64,000 nt of DNA from Spartinivicinus poritis (GTDB taxonomy: Bacteria; Pseudomonadota; Gammaproteobacteria; Pseudomonadales; Zooshikellaceae): the NCBI RefSeq assembly GCF_028858535.1, contig NZ_JAPMOU010000007.1:122487-186486 (forward strand), written 5' to 3'. Below, one piece after another: positions 27,790 through 37,250 of the stretch. Made by a program: the position numbers and the translations under genes. Numbering within the stretch: position 1 is the first letter of the stretch; each line of letters opens with the position of its first letter. The notes beneath the pieces were generated by a model that worked only from the letters and a program-made list of their open reading frames with translations, searched no databases and was not told where the DNA came from.

Positions 27790-28821
27790 TTACTGGGCCA
27801 CTTCTAGCTGCTGAGTTAACGACTGCCACACCACATCAGGCGTAAGCCCCTTAAAAATTGCTGGCTCGATAGTTTGCTCAGCCCTATCAGTTAACTGCTC
27901 AAGATCACTGGCACATAAGTGCACTTGGTTGGCACCATAGGCCCCGACTAATTTGGGAGAAGTAGGGCCATATAAAGAAACCGCGGGCACTTCTAAAGCT
28001 GAAGTTAAATGCCCTAAACCGGTATCAACTGCTACTACCGCCGTTGCATCAGCAATGACACCTGCTAACTCAGCCAGCTTCATTTTGGGCAAGACTTTTA
28101 TGCCACTACCTGTTGATTTATCAGTCACTGACGCTGCAATCGTTTCCGCCCGCTGTTTTTCTACAGCATTGCCCCAAGGCAATAGCACCTGAAAACCTGC
28201 TTGCACCACCTGATCTGCCAGAGCTTGCCAGTAAGGCACAGGATAGTGCTTAGTGGGCCAGGTGGTACCATGAATAAATACTACATAGGGCTGGTCAGTG
28301 CATTGCTGTTTCGGAAACCGAGTTTTATCTAAACTGAAGTGGCCCATTGTACTGGGAGCTGAATAGCCTAGCGCTTGAGCAAACAGCTGGCGTACTCGCT
28401 CAACTGCATGCTGGTCTTTAGCTACTGCGACTGGGCTGTCGTAAAATCGAGCACTAATCGGCTCGCGAGCAGACTGCTTGTCTAAGCCAAATTTAGAGCC
28501 GTTCGCCAACTGAGCTAACCAAGCACTTTTTAGCAACCCTTGAGCATCAATCACACAGTCATAATGCTCAGCTTTTAACTGTTGCTTAAACTGTTTCCAC
28601 TCACCACTTTTCCAGGTTTGCCAAAGTTGCTTACGCCAACGGCGAATGGCAACAGGAATCACCTTATTAACAGCTTTATGCCAGTGGGGGATTTCTGCGA
28701 AAGCTTCTTCCACCACCCAATCAAACTGAATATTAGGAATCTGTGCTTGGGCATCGGTCAGTGCAGGTAAGGTATGAATTACATCCCCCATCGAAGAGGT
28801 TTTAATCACCAGTACTTTCAT
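27790..28821 (-). CDS. waaC: LPS heptosyltransferase I
   Basis: A 343-residue GT9 enzyme that adds the first L,D-heptose to Kdo from ADP-heptose. The start VLVIKTSSMGDVIHTLPALTDA carries the catalytic Asp of the SMGDV motif. HGTTWPTKHYPVPYWQAL and AVVAVDTGLGHLTSALEVPAVSLYGPTSPKL are the ADP-binding blocks. It overlaps waaF by 4 bases (ATGA) and is followed by waaG. Confidence 0.95.
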   Translation of the reverse strand: MKVLVIKTSSMGDVIHTLPALTDAQAQIPNIQFDWVVEEAFAEIPHWHKAVNKVIPVAIRRWRKQLWQTWKSGEWKQFKQQLKAEHYDCVIDAQGLLKSAWLAQLANGSKFGLDKQSAREPISARFYDSPVAVAKDQHAVERVRQLFAQALGYSAPSTMGHFSLDKTRFPKQQCTDQPYVVFIHGTTWPTKHYPVPYWQALADQVVQAGFQVLLPWGNAVEKQRAETIAASVTDKSTGSGIKVLPKMKLAELAGVIADATAVVAVDTGLGHLTSALEVPAVSLYGPTSPKLVGAYGANQVHLCASDLEQLTDRAEQTIEPAIFKGLTPDVVWQSLTQQLEVAQ

Positions 28822-29873
28822 GGAGTAACCACCTCAACTGGCACTGCCTGGCTTTTTTCTATCACTAGATTAAGCGCTTGACTTACCTGGTCAGGCATTA
28901 GCTCTTTAAGGCAATTAAGATGCTCTAATGGGCATTCACGCTTGAAACAGGGGCTACAAGAAAGCCCTAACCGCACAATTTCTTTCTGCTTATTTAATGG
29001 TGGCGTAAAGTCAGGTGAAGTAGAACCATATACAACAACTAGTGGGCGCTCTAGCGCGGCGGCAATATGCATCAAACCAGAGTCATTACTGACAACTGCG
29101 CTGGCCAGAGATAACAAATCAACGGCATCCGCTAAGCTGGTATTGCCTGCCAGGCTAACCACTTGATCTTGGTGCTCCGCAGGCACTGCTTGTTTGATTA
29201 GTTCTGCCACAGGCTGATCTTTTGCAGAACCAAACAACCACACTTGCCAGCCTTTCGCTAACCACTCGCTGGCAACTGCCGCATAGTGTTGTTCAGGCCA
29301 ACGTTTAGCAGGTCCAAACTCTGCACCTGGGCACAATGCTAATACTGGCTTATCAGTATTGAGCTGATAGCGCTCTAAAGATGCCGTGACATTGGCTTGA
29401 TTGACAACCAGTTTAGGGGCAGGCAGGTTTTCAGGTAGTGGGCTGTTTTTAGGTAGGCCTAACGCGACAAAACGTTCTACCATCAGGGGGTAACGTTGTT
29501 TATCTAGTACACGCAGATCATTAAGCAAGCCATAACGCATTTCACCACGCCAGCCAGTTCGTAACGGAATTTTTGCCCAAGCAGGGACTAGTGCAGACTT
29601 AAAGGAGTTGGGTAAAACGATGGCTTGATTGTAATTCTCAGCCCGAAGAGAAAGGCCTAACTGCTTACGGCTTTTTAGATTTAGGGAACCGTGCCCTACA
29701 GGCATAACAATTTCGTTTCTGACTTCAGGCATTCGCTCCAGCAGCGGCCGACTCCAGTCCGGTGCTAGCACATCGATATCTGCTGAGGGATAGTGTTGCT
29801 TAATGGTCATAAACAATGGCTGCGCCATGACCATATCACCTACCCAAGAAGGCCCAACTACCAGTACTTTCAC
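28818..29873 (-). CDS. waaF: LPS heptosyltransferase II
   Basis: A 351-residue GT9 enzyme that adds the second heptose of the inner core. Characteristic segments are VLVVGPSWVGDMVMAQPLF at the start with the catalytic Asp, CPGAEFGPAKRWPEQHYA in the middle, VVSNDSGLMHIAAALERPLVVVYGSTSPDFTPP, and the Cys-containing tail SCSPCFKRECPLEHLNC. The length is as in E. coli. It probably begins the core-heptose transcription unit, since 94 bases separate it from ilvE upstream. Confidence 0.95.
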   Translation of the reverse strand: MKVLVVGPSWVGDMVMAQPLFMTIKQHYPSADIDVLAPDWSRPLLERMPEVRNEIVMPVGHGSLNLKSRKQLGLSLRAENYNQAIVLPNSFKSALVPAWAKIPLRTGWRGEMRYGLLNDLRVLDKQRYPLMVERFVALGLPKNSPLPENLPAPKLVVNQANVTASLERYQLNTDKPVLALCPGAEFGPAKRWPEQHYAAVASEWLAKGWQVWLFGSAKDQPVAELIKQAVPAEHQDQVVSLAGNTSLADAVDLLSLASAVVSNDSGLMHIAAALERPLVVVYGSTSPDFTPPLNKQKEIVRLGLSCSPCFKRECPLEHLNCLKELMPDQVSQALNLVIEKSQAVPVEVVTP

Positions 29874-29967
29874 TACGAAACGTCACCCCAATCTAATCAC
29901 GAACAAAGGCAGCAAGTACTTCTTACTACCTTTGTTTGGTAAGAGTCAAAAGGGGAGGGATTTTACC

Positions 29968-30891
29968 TTACAGCACAGGAGTTAGCCACTCGGGATAATC
30001 CTTACTTTGACCGGTCACTTGATCAAAATACATTTGCTGGAGCTTTTCAGTCACTGGACCACGACGACCACTACCAATCTTACGGCCATCATGCTCACGA
30101 ATCGGCAATACTTCAGCTGCCGTACCAGTGAAAAAGGCTTCATCCGCAACGTATACTTCATCACGGGTAATCCGTTTTTCAACCACTTGATAGCCAAGCT
30201 GAGTAGCGAACTGAATAATCGTGTCGCGGGTAATCCCTTTTAAGCAGGAGGTCAACTCAGGGGTATAGATAACTCCATCAGTGACGATAAAGATATTTTC
30301 ACCACTCCCTTCTGCAACATAACCTTCGTTATCCAGTAACAATGCTTCTTCACAACCACAGTCCAGCGCTTCTTTTAACGCCAGCATAGAGTTAATGTAA
30401 TTACCATTGGCTTTCGCCTTACACATGGTAATGTTGACATGATGGCGAGTATAAGAAGAAGTACGAATCTTGATGCCTAACTCTTTTGCTTCTGGCGCCA
30501 TATAAGAAGGCCATTCCCAGGCAGCAACAATCACATGGGTTTGTAACGAATCAGCTCGCAGCCCCATTCCTTCAGAACCATAAAAGCACATCGGGCGTAG
30601 ATAAGCGCTATCCAGCTTATTTTCACGTACTACTGCACGCTGAGCTTCATTAAGTTGTTCTTTACTGAAAGGGACATGCATATTAAGAATGTGAGCACTA
30701 TTAAATAGCCGGTCGGTGTGTTCTTTTAGCCGGAAAATACAAGGGCCATTAGGCGTGCTATAAGCACGGACACCTTCAAACACCCCCATCCCATAATGCA
30801 GGGTATGAGTAAGCACGTGGGTTTTGGCCTCCCGCCAGGGTACCATTTCCCCATCAAACCAAATCAATCCATCACGATCGGCCATAGACAT
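29968..30891 (-). CDS. ilvE: Branched-chain-amino-acid aminotransferase
   Basis: A 307-residue PLP enzyme that makes valine, leucine and isoleucine from their 2-oxo acids. It has WFDGEMVPWREAKTHVLTHTLHYGMGVFEGVRAY, KAKANGNYINSMLALKEAL with the PLP-binding Lys, EGYVAEGSGENIF and ADEAFFTGTAAEVLPI. The start at 30891 gives the MSMADRDG N-terminus shared with Pseudomonas, with GGAG six bases upstream; an ATG 5 codons earlier is less likely. It follows glnE by 53 bases, the same ilvE-glnE order as in Pseudomonas. Confidence 0.95.
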   Translation of the reverse strand: MSMADRDGLIWFDGEMVPWREAKTHVLTHTLHYGMGVFEGVRAYSTPNGPCIFRLKEHTDRLFNSAHILNMHVPFSKEQLNEAQRAVVRENKLDSAYLRPMCFYGSEGMGLRADSLQTHVIVAAWEWPSYMAPEAKELGIKIRTSSYTRHHVNITMCKAKANGNYINSMLALKEALDCGCEEALLLDNEGYVAEGSGENIFIVTDGVIYTPELTSCLKGITRDTIIQFATQLGYQVVEKRITRDEVYVADEAFFTGTAAEVLPIREHDGRKIGSGRRGPVTEKLQQMYFDQVTGQSKDYPEWLTPVL

Positions 30892-30944
30892 TAGAGACTC
30901 CTTCAACTTTCAGTTATTCGTTGATTTTTACGCTTAGAAAAAGC

Positions 30945-33890
30945 CTATTCGCTTGCCAGCAGTGGGCTTTCTAGCCACTGCTGCCAAACCTCAATCACTC
31001 CTCGACGATACTCATGAAAGGTATCACCGCTGACTACACCCGCGTGCTTTTGCAGGGCTAAACGGTGAGCGGCAGCCCGGTAAGCCTTGTAGGCTTCACG
31101 GAAAAGACCGGCAGTTTCAGGTGTCATTAAGCCGGTTTGCTCAAGTTTTTCTAGCACCCGAATATTATCGGTATACGTAAGTAGCTCCGGGTACTGGTGT
31201 GACCAGGCTAGAACTCCATATTGGACCACAAATTCAATGTCAACGATACCGCCATAGTCATGCTTGAGATCAAACGGTTGCTCAGCCTCCCAGGCGTTAT
31301 CAGCCATGCCTCCCTGAGTGGTTTTAGTGGCTAAGCTATCCCGCATTTTCTGGCGCATTTCGATAATTTCTTGCCTTAGCTTGGTTAGCTCTCTTGGCTC
31401 ACCCAGCACCTTGGCTCTAATGGCCGAAAAGTCTTTTGCCAGTCTTTTACTGCCCGCGAGTGACCTGGCCCGTACCAGAGCCTGGTGTTCCCAGGTCCAA
31501 GCTTGATTTAATTGATACTGCTCAAAAGCACTTAAAGAAGAAACCAGTAACCCAGATGCCCCTGACGGCCGCAAGCGCATATCTACTTCATAAAGCTGGC
31601 CTGATGGGGTTTGAGTGGAAAAAATATGAATGATTCGCTGCCCAAGCCGGGTGTAAAACATACTACTTTGAATAGGTTTGGGGCCATCAGTCATGCTATT
31701 TGGCGGCGCATCATAAATAAAGACCAAATCCAGGTCTGAGCTATGGCCCAACTCAATGCCGCCCACCTTACCATAGCCAAGAATAGTAAAAGCTGCTTTC
31801 TTGTCAGGATAACCCTCAGGCAAACCATGCTTGGCAATTAGATACTGATAAGCAATATGCAACACCTGATCCAGCACTACTTCAGCAATCCAAGTCAAGT
31901 AATCACTCACTTTCATGAGCGGTAAAGTTTCTGCAACTTCAGAAGCAGCTACTTGCAACACATGAGCAAGTTTGAAGTACCGCAGGGTTTCCATTTGCTG
32001 CTCAATATCTTCCTCAGGGATTCGCATCAACTGCTGTCTAAGCTCATCTGCTAGCTCCTCTTTATTTGGTGGTGAATACAAAGTCCCTACATCCAACAAC
32101 TCATCCAGCAACATAGGATACTTTGCAATGGTTTCAGCAATCCAAGGGCTAGCCACACAAAGCTTGAGCAACTGCTCTAAGGCATGAGGGTTTTCTATCA
32201 GTAGCACCAAATAAGCGGTTCGCCGCAAAACACTTTCAATAAAAGGCAGCACATTGAGCAAACAGTCATCTGGCGATTCTTGCTCAGCAGCCATCGACAA
32301 CATAAAAGGCATAAATTGATCGATGCGATCTTTTCCTGTGCGCTGAGCCTGTTTCATCGACTGACTATTTTGCAAAGCACGCAGTCGCCGGTCAGCCTCT
32401 TCAGGCTGCTGAAAACCCTGTTTAGTAAATAATTCGTGCGCTTCTTCCTGGTCGACACTGCCTATCCAATAAGCTTTCCAGCTTTCCTGACCAGAAAGTT
32501 GGCTTGAGGTGGGCTTGTGAGGATCTGCCACCATTTGCTGAAAATGGTAATTCACTCGCTGGCGATGATGTGCCAGCTGTTTATTCAGCTCCTTCCAATG
32601 CTGATAGCACATCGCTAAAGCCAGTTGCTGCTGCTTGACTGACGAGCTTGGTAAAGTCTGACTTTGCTGATCAGCCTGAGCTTGAATAAAGTGCTCTAGT
32701 CGGCGGAGAAATTGGTAAGCCGCCCTGAGCTCAGTAACCACCTGCACTGGCAAATAGCCTTCACCTTCTATAACATCTAACACCTTTAGTAGCGCATGTT
32801 GCTGAAGGGCTCGGTCTCGCCCCCCATGAATCAACTGGAACGCCTGGGCAATAAACTCAATCTCTCGTATTCCTCCTGGGCCCAGCTTGATATTTGTCTC
32901 CATGCCTTTGCGGCGCACCTGCCGTTGAATTAGCTGTTTCATATCGCGCAACGCATCGACCGCACTAAAATCAAGATAGCGGCGATAAACAAATGGCTTT
33001 AGTCTCTCTAGCAGGTTACGACCTTGACGTGGGTCGCCGCCAACGACTCGGGCTTTAATCAGCGCATAACGCTCCCAATCTCGCCCCTGGTCTTCGTAGT
33101 ATTGCTCCATTGCTCCAAAACTAAGGGCTAAGGCGCCACTTTGCCCATAAGGCCTAAGTCGCATATCCACTCGAAACACAAAGCCATCTGCTGTCACAGT
33201 ATCCAGCGCTTTAATCAGCCGCTGGCCAAGCCGAACAAAAAACTCCTGATTGCTAATCGAGCGACGCCCACCCTGGGTATCCCCCTGGGTAGGATAAGCA
33301 AATATCAAATCGATATCTGAAGAGAGATTAAGCTCACAAGCACCGAGTTTACCCATCCCTAGCACGACCATATGCTGTGACTTATTATCTTTTTTGCCCG
33401 TAGGCACTCCCAGTCCTTGGGTAAGATCTTGATACAGCCAACGATAAGCTCTGTCGATACACACATCTGCCAGAGCACTCAGGTGATACATGGTTTCAGT
33501 TAAGGAGGCTTGACCAGTGACATCCCGCCAAACAATGGTAACCATCTCCTGATGCCGAAACTGCCTAAGCGTGCAGAGTAAGTCAGCTTCACTTGAAACC
33601 TGTTCAAAACGTTGAGCAAGTGATAACGCTAACTGCTTTTTACTGATGGGGCTCGCAAAGCGGTTATTCTCGATTAATTCAAACAGCAGCTTAGGGTTAC
33701 AGCAGTTTTGTTGCGCTACATAGTCACTAACAGCCCAAACTTGGCAAAGCTGCTCCATAATAGCTTGATCAAATAAAGTAAACTTCTGCTCAAGCTGGTG
33801 AGCCGTCGCTGTTTCTTTAAAGCGCTCCCAATAGCCTTGCACGGTATTTTGCAGTATGCTTGGGAGCCCTGATAATGCTGCTAAGTCCAT
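30945..33890 (-). CDS. glnE: Bifunctional glutamine synthetase adenylyltransferase / deadenylase
   Basis: A 981-residue cytoplasmic regulator that adenylylates and deadenylylates glutamine synthetase in response to PII. Two nucleotidyltransferase domains are visible. The N-terminal one has GMGKLGACELNLSSDIDLIFAY near residue 175, and the C-terminal one GYGKVGGIELGHSSDLDLVFIYD near residue 710, each with the Ser-Asp-x-Asp metal motif. A helical linker joins them, with the GPGGIREIEFIAQAFQL and YGGIVDIEFVVQYGVL segments. I prefer the ATG at 33890 to a TTG three codons upstream. Confidence 0.95.
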   Translation of the reverse strand: MDLAALSGLPSILQNTVQGYWERFKETATAHQLEQKFTLFDQAIMEQLCQVWAVSDYVAQQNCCNPKLLFELIENNRFASPISKKQLALSLAQRFEQVSSEADLLCTLRQFRHQEMVTIVWRDVTGQASLTETMYHLSALADVCIDRAYRWLYQDLTQGLGVPTGKKDNKSQHMVVLGMGKLGACELNLSSDIDLIFAYPTQGDTQGGRRSISNQEFFVRLGQRLIKALDTVTADGFVFRVDMRLRPYGQSGALALSFGAMEQYYEDQGRDWERYALIKARVVGGDPRQGRNLLERLKPFVYRRYLDFSAVDALRDMKQLIQRQVRRKGMETNIKLGPGGIREIEFIAQAFQLIHGGRDRALQQHALLKVLDVIEGEGYLPVQVVTELRAAYQFLRRLEHFIQAQADQQSQTLPSSSVKQQQLALAMCYQHWKELNKQLAHHRQRVNYHFQQMVADPHKPTSSQLSGQESWKAYWIGSVDQEEAHELFTKQGFQQPEEADRRLRALQNSQSMKQAQRTGKDRIDQFMPFMLSMAAEQESPDDCLLNVLPFIESVLRRTAYLVLLIENPHALEQLLKLCVASPWIAETIAKYPMLLDELLDVGTLYSPPNKEELADELRQQLMRIPEEDIEQQMETLRYFKLAHVLQVAASEVAETLPLMKVSDYLTWIAEVVLDQVLHIAYQYLIAKHGLPEGYPDKKAAFTILGYGKVGGIELGHSSDLDLVFIYDAPPNSMTDGPKPIQSSMFYTRLGQRIIHIFSTQTPSGQLYEVDMRLRPSGASGLLVSSLSAFEQYQLNQAWTWEHQALVRARSLAGSKRLAKDFSAIRAKVLGEPRELTKLRQEIIEMRQKMRDSLATKTTQGGMADNAWEAEQPFDLKHDYGGIVDIEFVVQYGVLAWSHQYPELLTYTDNIRVLEKLEQTGLMTPETAGLFREAYKAYRAAAHRLALQKHAGVVSGDTFHEYRRGVIEVWQQWLESPLLASE

Positions 33891-34121
33891 GATTTCCAAT
33901 TAATAAAAATTTTATAAAGGCGACTTTGGTATGAATCAGATAGTTGGCAACATTTTTTGTTCGTTACTATTTAGGGCCTGCCACACTGACACATATCAAT
34001 ACAATGAAAGCTAAACCATAACTGATAGTTATTATTTAATGCTAGCTTTCTTTAAAATCCGTTAATACGAGAAAAATCAAGGCTTAACAGCAAAACTAAA
34101 CATTGACTTTCAAACGCTTTT

Positions 34122-34136
34122 TGTAGCTTTACTACA
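34122..34136. promoter_or_regulatory. Palindromic site TGTAG-N5-CTACA upstream of aceE (copy 1)
   Basis: TGTAGCTTTACTACA is an inverted repeat of 5-bp arms. A near copy lies 52 bases further on (34174-34188). Sites like this suit a dimeric repressor such as a GntR-type regulator, but I see no regulator gene nearby and cannot name the protein. Confidence 0.4.
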
Positions 34137-34173
34137 TTTCTAACGGAAAAACTCAGGTAAAACCGTTAATCTG

Positions 34174-34188
34174 TGTAGTATTACTACA
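34174..34188. promoter_or_regulatory. Palindromic site TGTAG-N5-CTACA upstream of aceE (copy 2)
   Basis: TGTAGTATTACTACA is almost a perfect palindrome and differs from copy 1 at two central bases. A shorter relative (TGTAG-CTTA-CTACA, 34397-34410) lies inside the neighbouring inverted-repeat element. The spacing between copies 1 and 2 (52 bases start to start, about five helical turns) would put them on one face of the DNA. Confidence 0.4.
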
Positions 34189-34216
34189 TATAAACAATTA
34201 CAATAGCCACCCGTTA

Positions 34217-34470
34217 GGGCCTGTTGACATCTGTCTGAATGCGCTCTGTTGTGACTAAAAAAGCCTCAATCAAGGCGCGAGGAGTGCAGTTTGGTTGCTC
34301 CAAATAAATGACGAGCAACACAGAGTGAGGCTTTTTTTAGCCACAACCCGGAGGGCTGGGGCTATTATTCTGCTTTGCAGCGTTGTCAGTTACTTATGTA
34401 GCTTACTACACCACGCGCCTTCCGCCTTATAGCCGCCAGCAGAGCCCTTCAGACAGATGTCAACAGGCCC
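34217..34470. mobile_element. MITE-like element with perfect terminal inverted repeats and TA flanks
   Basis: The first 23 bases of this 254-bp stretch (beginning GGGCCTGTTGACATCTG) are the exact reverse complement of its last 23. The element is bounded on both sides by TA, as expected for a target-site duplication of an IS630/Tc1-type transposase. Inside, a second long inverted pair (around 34246-34270 and 34330-34355) can fold into a large hairpin. There is no open frame. A diverged relative is at 57572-57729. It separates the putative aceE operators from the aceE start. Confidence 0.72.
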
Positions 34471-34510
34471 TATTAATGCTTATTTAAAATGGCACTAAAA
34501 GGGTAGCGGC

Positions 34511-34516
34511 TATAAT
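34511..34516 (+). promoter_or_regulatory. Possible -10 box of the aceE promoter
   Basis: TATAAT lies 41 bases before the aceE start. No good -35 hexamer is found at 16-18 bases upstream, so the promoter may need an activator or be extended differently. Confidence 0.35.
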
Positions 34517-34557
34517 CATTATACGCCTAATCTCAAGGCCCTTCTGACCTGGAGCAA

Positions 34558-37218
34558 ATGAATATGCAGAATGATGTTGATCCAATAGAAACCCAAGAGT
34601 GGCTTGAGGCACTGGATTCAGTGCTAGAAAAAGAAGGGGAAGACCGGGCCCACTATTTACTGACTCGTTTGGCCCGTTATGCCAGCCGGGCTGGTACCCA
34701 ACTGCCCTATTCCATCACTACGCCTTACCGCAATAGTATCCCTTCTTCTCGTGAAGCGAGAATGCCAGGCGATTTATTTATGGAGCGCCGGATTCGCTCT
34801 ATTGTTCGTTGGAATGCCATGGCAATGGTGATGCGTGCTAACAAAAGTGATGCTGACCTAGGTGGTCATATTTCCAGCTTCCAGTCTAGCGCCACTCTTT
34901 ATGACATTGGCTTCAACTACTTTTTTAAAGGCCCAACGGAAGACTCCGAAGGGGATTTAGTTTACTTCCAGGGCCACACTGCACCAGGCATCTACAGTCG
35001 TGCATTCTTAGAAGGTCGCTTAACTGAAGACCAGTTAGACAACTTCCGCCAAGAAGTCGATGGCAAAGGTTTATCCTCTTATCCTCACCCATGGTTAATG
35101 CCTGACTTCTGGCAATTCCCAACCGTATCAATGGGCTTAGGACCACTACAAGCCATCTATCAAGCGCACTTTATGAAATACCTTGATAACCGTGGTATGG
35201 CTCCTGCTAACAACCGTAAAGTTTGGGCTTTCCTTGGCGATGGTGAGATGGACGAGCCAGAATCAATGGGCGCCATTGGCCTGGCTGGTCGAGAAAAGCT
35301 CGACAACCTAATTTTCGTAGTGAACTGTAACTTGCAACGCCTTGATGGACCTGTCCGTGGTAACGGCAAAATCATTCAAGAACTAGAAGGTCAGTTCCGT
35401 GGTGCTGGCTGGAATGTTATTAAAGTAGTTTGGGGCCGTCACTGGGACCCACTATTTGCTGAAGATAAAGATGGGTTGATGCAACAACGGATGGATGAAT
35501 GCGTTGATGGTGACTACCAAAACTACAAAGCCAAGGGCGGTGCTTATACACGCGAGCACTTCTTTGGTAAGCACCCAGAACTATTGGATATGGTTCAGCA
35601 CCTTTCTGACGACGACATTTATAAGTTAAACCGCGGTGGTCATGACCCATATAAAGTCTATGCAGCTTATCATGCTGCGGTAAATCACACTGGCCAGCCA
35701 ACAGTGATCTTAGCCAAAACCGTTAAAGGTTATGCTACCGGTTCATCAGCTTCTGCCAACATTACTCACTCAGTTAAGAAGCTAGCATTAGAAGACCTGA
35801 AGTTATTCCGAGATCGCTTTGATATCCCTGTTAAAGATGATGACTTGGAAAAAGTGCCTTACTACCGCCCAGACGCAGACAGCCCGGAAATGGTTTACAT
35901 GCGCAAGCGCCGTGAGTCTTTAGGCGGTTATGTACCTCAACGCAGAACACGCTCTACGTCATTAGCTGCACCTGATTTAAAAGCGTTCGAAGCAGTAACC
36001 AAAGGCAGCGGTGAACGTGAAATTTCCACCACCATGGCTTTCGTCAGAATTTTAGGTGCTCTGGTTAAGGATAAAAACTTCGGTAAAAACGTTGTACCGA
36101 TTGTACCTGATGAAGCCCGTACCTTTGGTATGGAAGGTATGTTCCGTCAGCTAGGTATCTACTCATCTAAGGGCCAGCTGTATACACCAATGGATTCTGA
36201 CCAAGTGATGTTCTACAAAGAGGACAAAAAAGGTCAGATCCTTCAGGAAGGTATCAACGAAGCCGGCTCTCATGCCGCCTGGATTGCAGCAGGTACCTCT
36301 TATAGCTTCAACAATACACCGATGATTCCTTTCTACGCCTTCTACTCAATGTTCGGCTTCCAGCGAACTGGCGATTTAGCTTGGGCATCAGGTGATATTC
36401 AAGCTCGCGGTTTTTTAATTGGCGCTACCGCTGGTAGAACCACCCTCAATGGTGAAGGTCTACAGCACCAGGATGGTCACAGTCATATCCTGGCTTCCAC
36501 TATTCCAAACTGTGTCAGCTACGACCCAACTTATGGCTATGAACTAGCTGTCATCATTCAAGACGGCTTACGCCGGATGTATGAAGAACAAGAAAGTGTG
36601 TTCTATTACATCACTACTATGAATGAAAATTACAAGCAGCCAGCCCTACCTGAAGGCGAAGAAGTTATTCAAGGTATTATCAAGGGTCTATATTGCTTTG
36701 AGCAAAACTCTAAGAAAGCCAAGCTTAAGGTTCAGTTAGTTGGCTGCGGCACTATTCTAGAAGAAGTACGCGCTGCTGCTGATATTTTACGTAAAGAATA
36801 TAAAGTGGAATCTGATATCTGGAGCGCCACTAGCTTCAATGAACTACGTCGCGAAGGACTGGATGCTAAGCGCTGGAACATGCTAAACCCTGATGCAGAA
36901 CAAAGAGTGCCCTATGTCACTGAGTGTTTTACTAATCGCCAGGGTCCTGTCATTGCTGCAACGGACTACATGAAGTTGTATGCAGATCAGATTCGTGACT
37001 TTGTTCCAACTACTTATATCACCCTTGGCACCGACGGTTTTGGTCGCAGTGACTCTAGACAAAAACTGCGTGAATTCTTCGAGGTTGACCGTTACTACAT
37101 CACTGTTGCTGCCTTACATGCCTTAAAAGAAGAAGGCAAAGTCGATAGCAAAGTGTTAATTGATGCAATGAAGAAGTTCAACATCGATCCAACCAAAACC
37201 AATCCACTGTATTGCTAA
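34558..37218 (+). CDS. aceE: Pyruvate dehydrogenase E1 component (homodimeric)
   Basis: An 886-residue ThDP enzyme that decarboxylates pyruvate and transfers the acetyl group to lipoyl-E2. It is the single-chain E1 type of gammaproteobacteria. Seen are PYRNSIPSSREARMPGDLFMERRIRSIVRWNAMAMVMRAN, FQGHTAPGIYSRAFLEGRL, and the ThDP motif FLGDGEMDEPESMGAIGLAGREKLDNLIFVVNCNLQRLDGP. KTVKGYATG, PDEARTFGMEGMF and GEGLQHQDGHSH follow. The start has GGAG 3 bases upstream; a second ATG is two codons on. aceF follows after 32 bases. The upstream region carries paired palindromes and a MITE-like insertion. Confidence 0.97.
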   Translation: MNMQNDVDPIETQEWLEALDSVLEKEGEDRAHYLLTRLARYASRAGTQLPYSITTPYRNSIPSSREARMPGDLFMERRIRSIVRWNAMAMVMRANKSDADLGGHISSFQSSATLYDIGFNYFFKGPTEDSEGDLVYFQGHTAPGIYSRAFLEGRLTEDQLDNFRQEVDGKGLSSYPHPWLMPDFWQFPTVSMGLGPLQAIYQAHFMKYLDNRGMAPANNRKVWAFLGDGEMDEPESMGAIGLAGREKLDNLIFVVNCNLQRLDGPVRGNGKIIQELEGQFRGAGWNVIKVVWGRHWDPLFAEDKDGLMQQRMDECVDGDYQNYKAKGGAYTREHFFGKHPELLDMVQHLSDDDIYKLNRGGHDPYKVYAAYHAAVNHTGQPTVILAKTVKGYATGSSASANITHSVKKLALEDLKLFRDRFDIPVKDDDLEKVPYYRPDADSPEMVYMRKRRESLGGYVPQRRTRSTSLAAPDLKAFEAVTKGSGEREISTTMAFVRILGALVKDKNFGKNVVPIVPDEARTFGMEGMFRQLGIYSSKGQLYTPMDSDQVMFYKEDKKGQILQEGINEAGSHAAWIAAGTSYSFNNTPMIPFYAFYSMFGFQRTGDLAWASGDIQARGFLIGATAGRTTLNGEGLQHQDGHSHILASTIPNCVSYDPTYGYELAVIIQDGLRRMYEEQESVFYYITTMNENYKQPALPEGEEVIQGIIKGLYCFEQNSKKAKLKVQLVGCGTILEEVRAAADILRKEYKVESDIWSATSFNELRREGLDAKRWNMLNPDAEQRVPYVTECFTNRQGPVIAATDYMKLYADQIRDFVPTTYITLGTDGFGRSDSRQKLREFFEVDRYYITVAALHALKEEGKVDSKVLIDAMKKFNIDPTKTNPLYC

Positions 37219-37250
37219 CCAATAGGTGTCAGTAGATTAAAGGGTAAACT

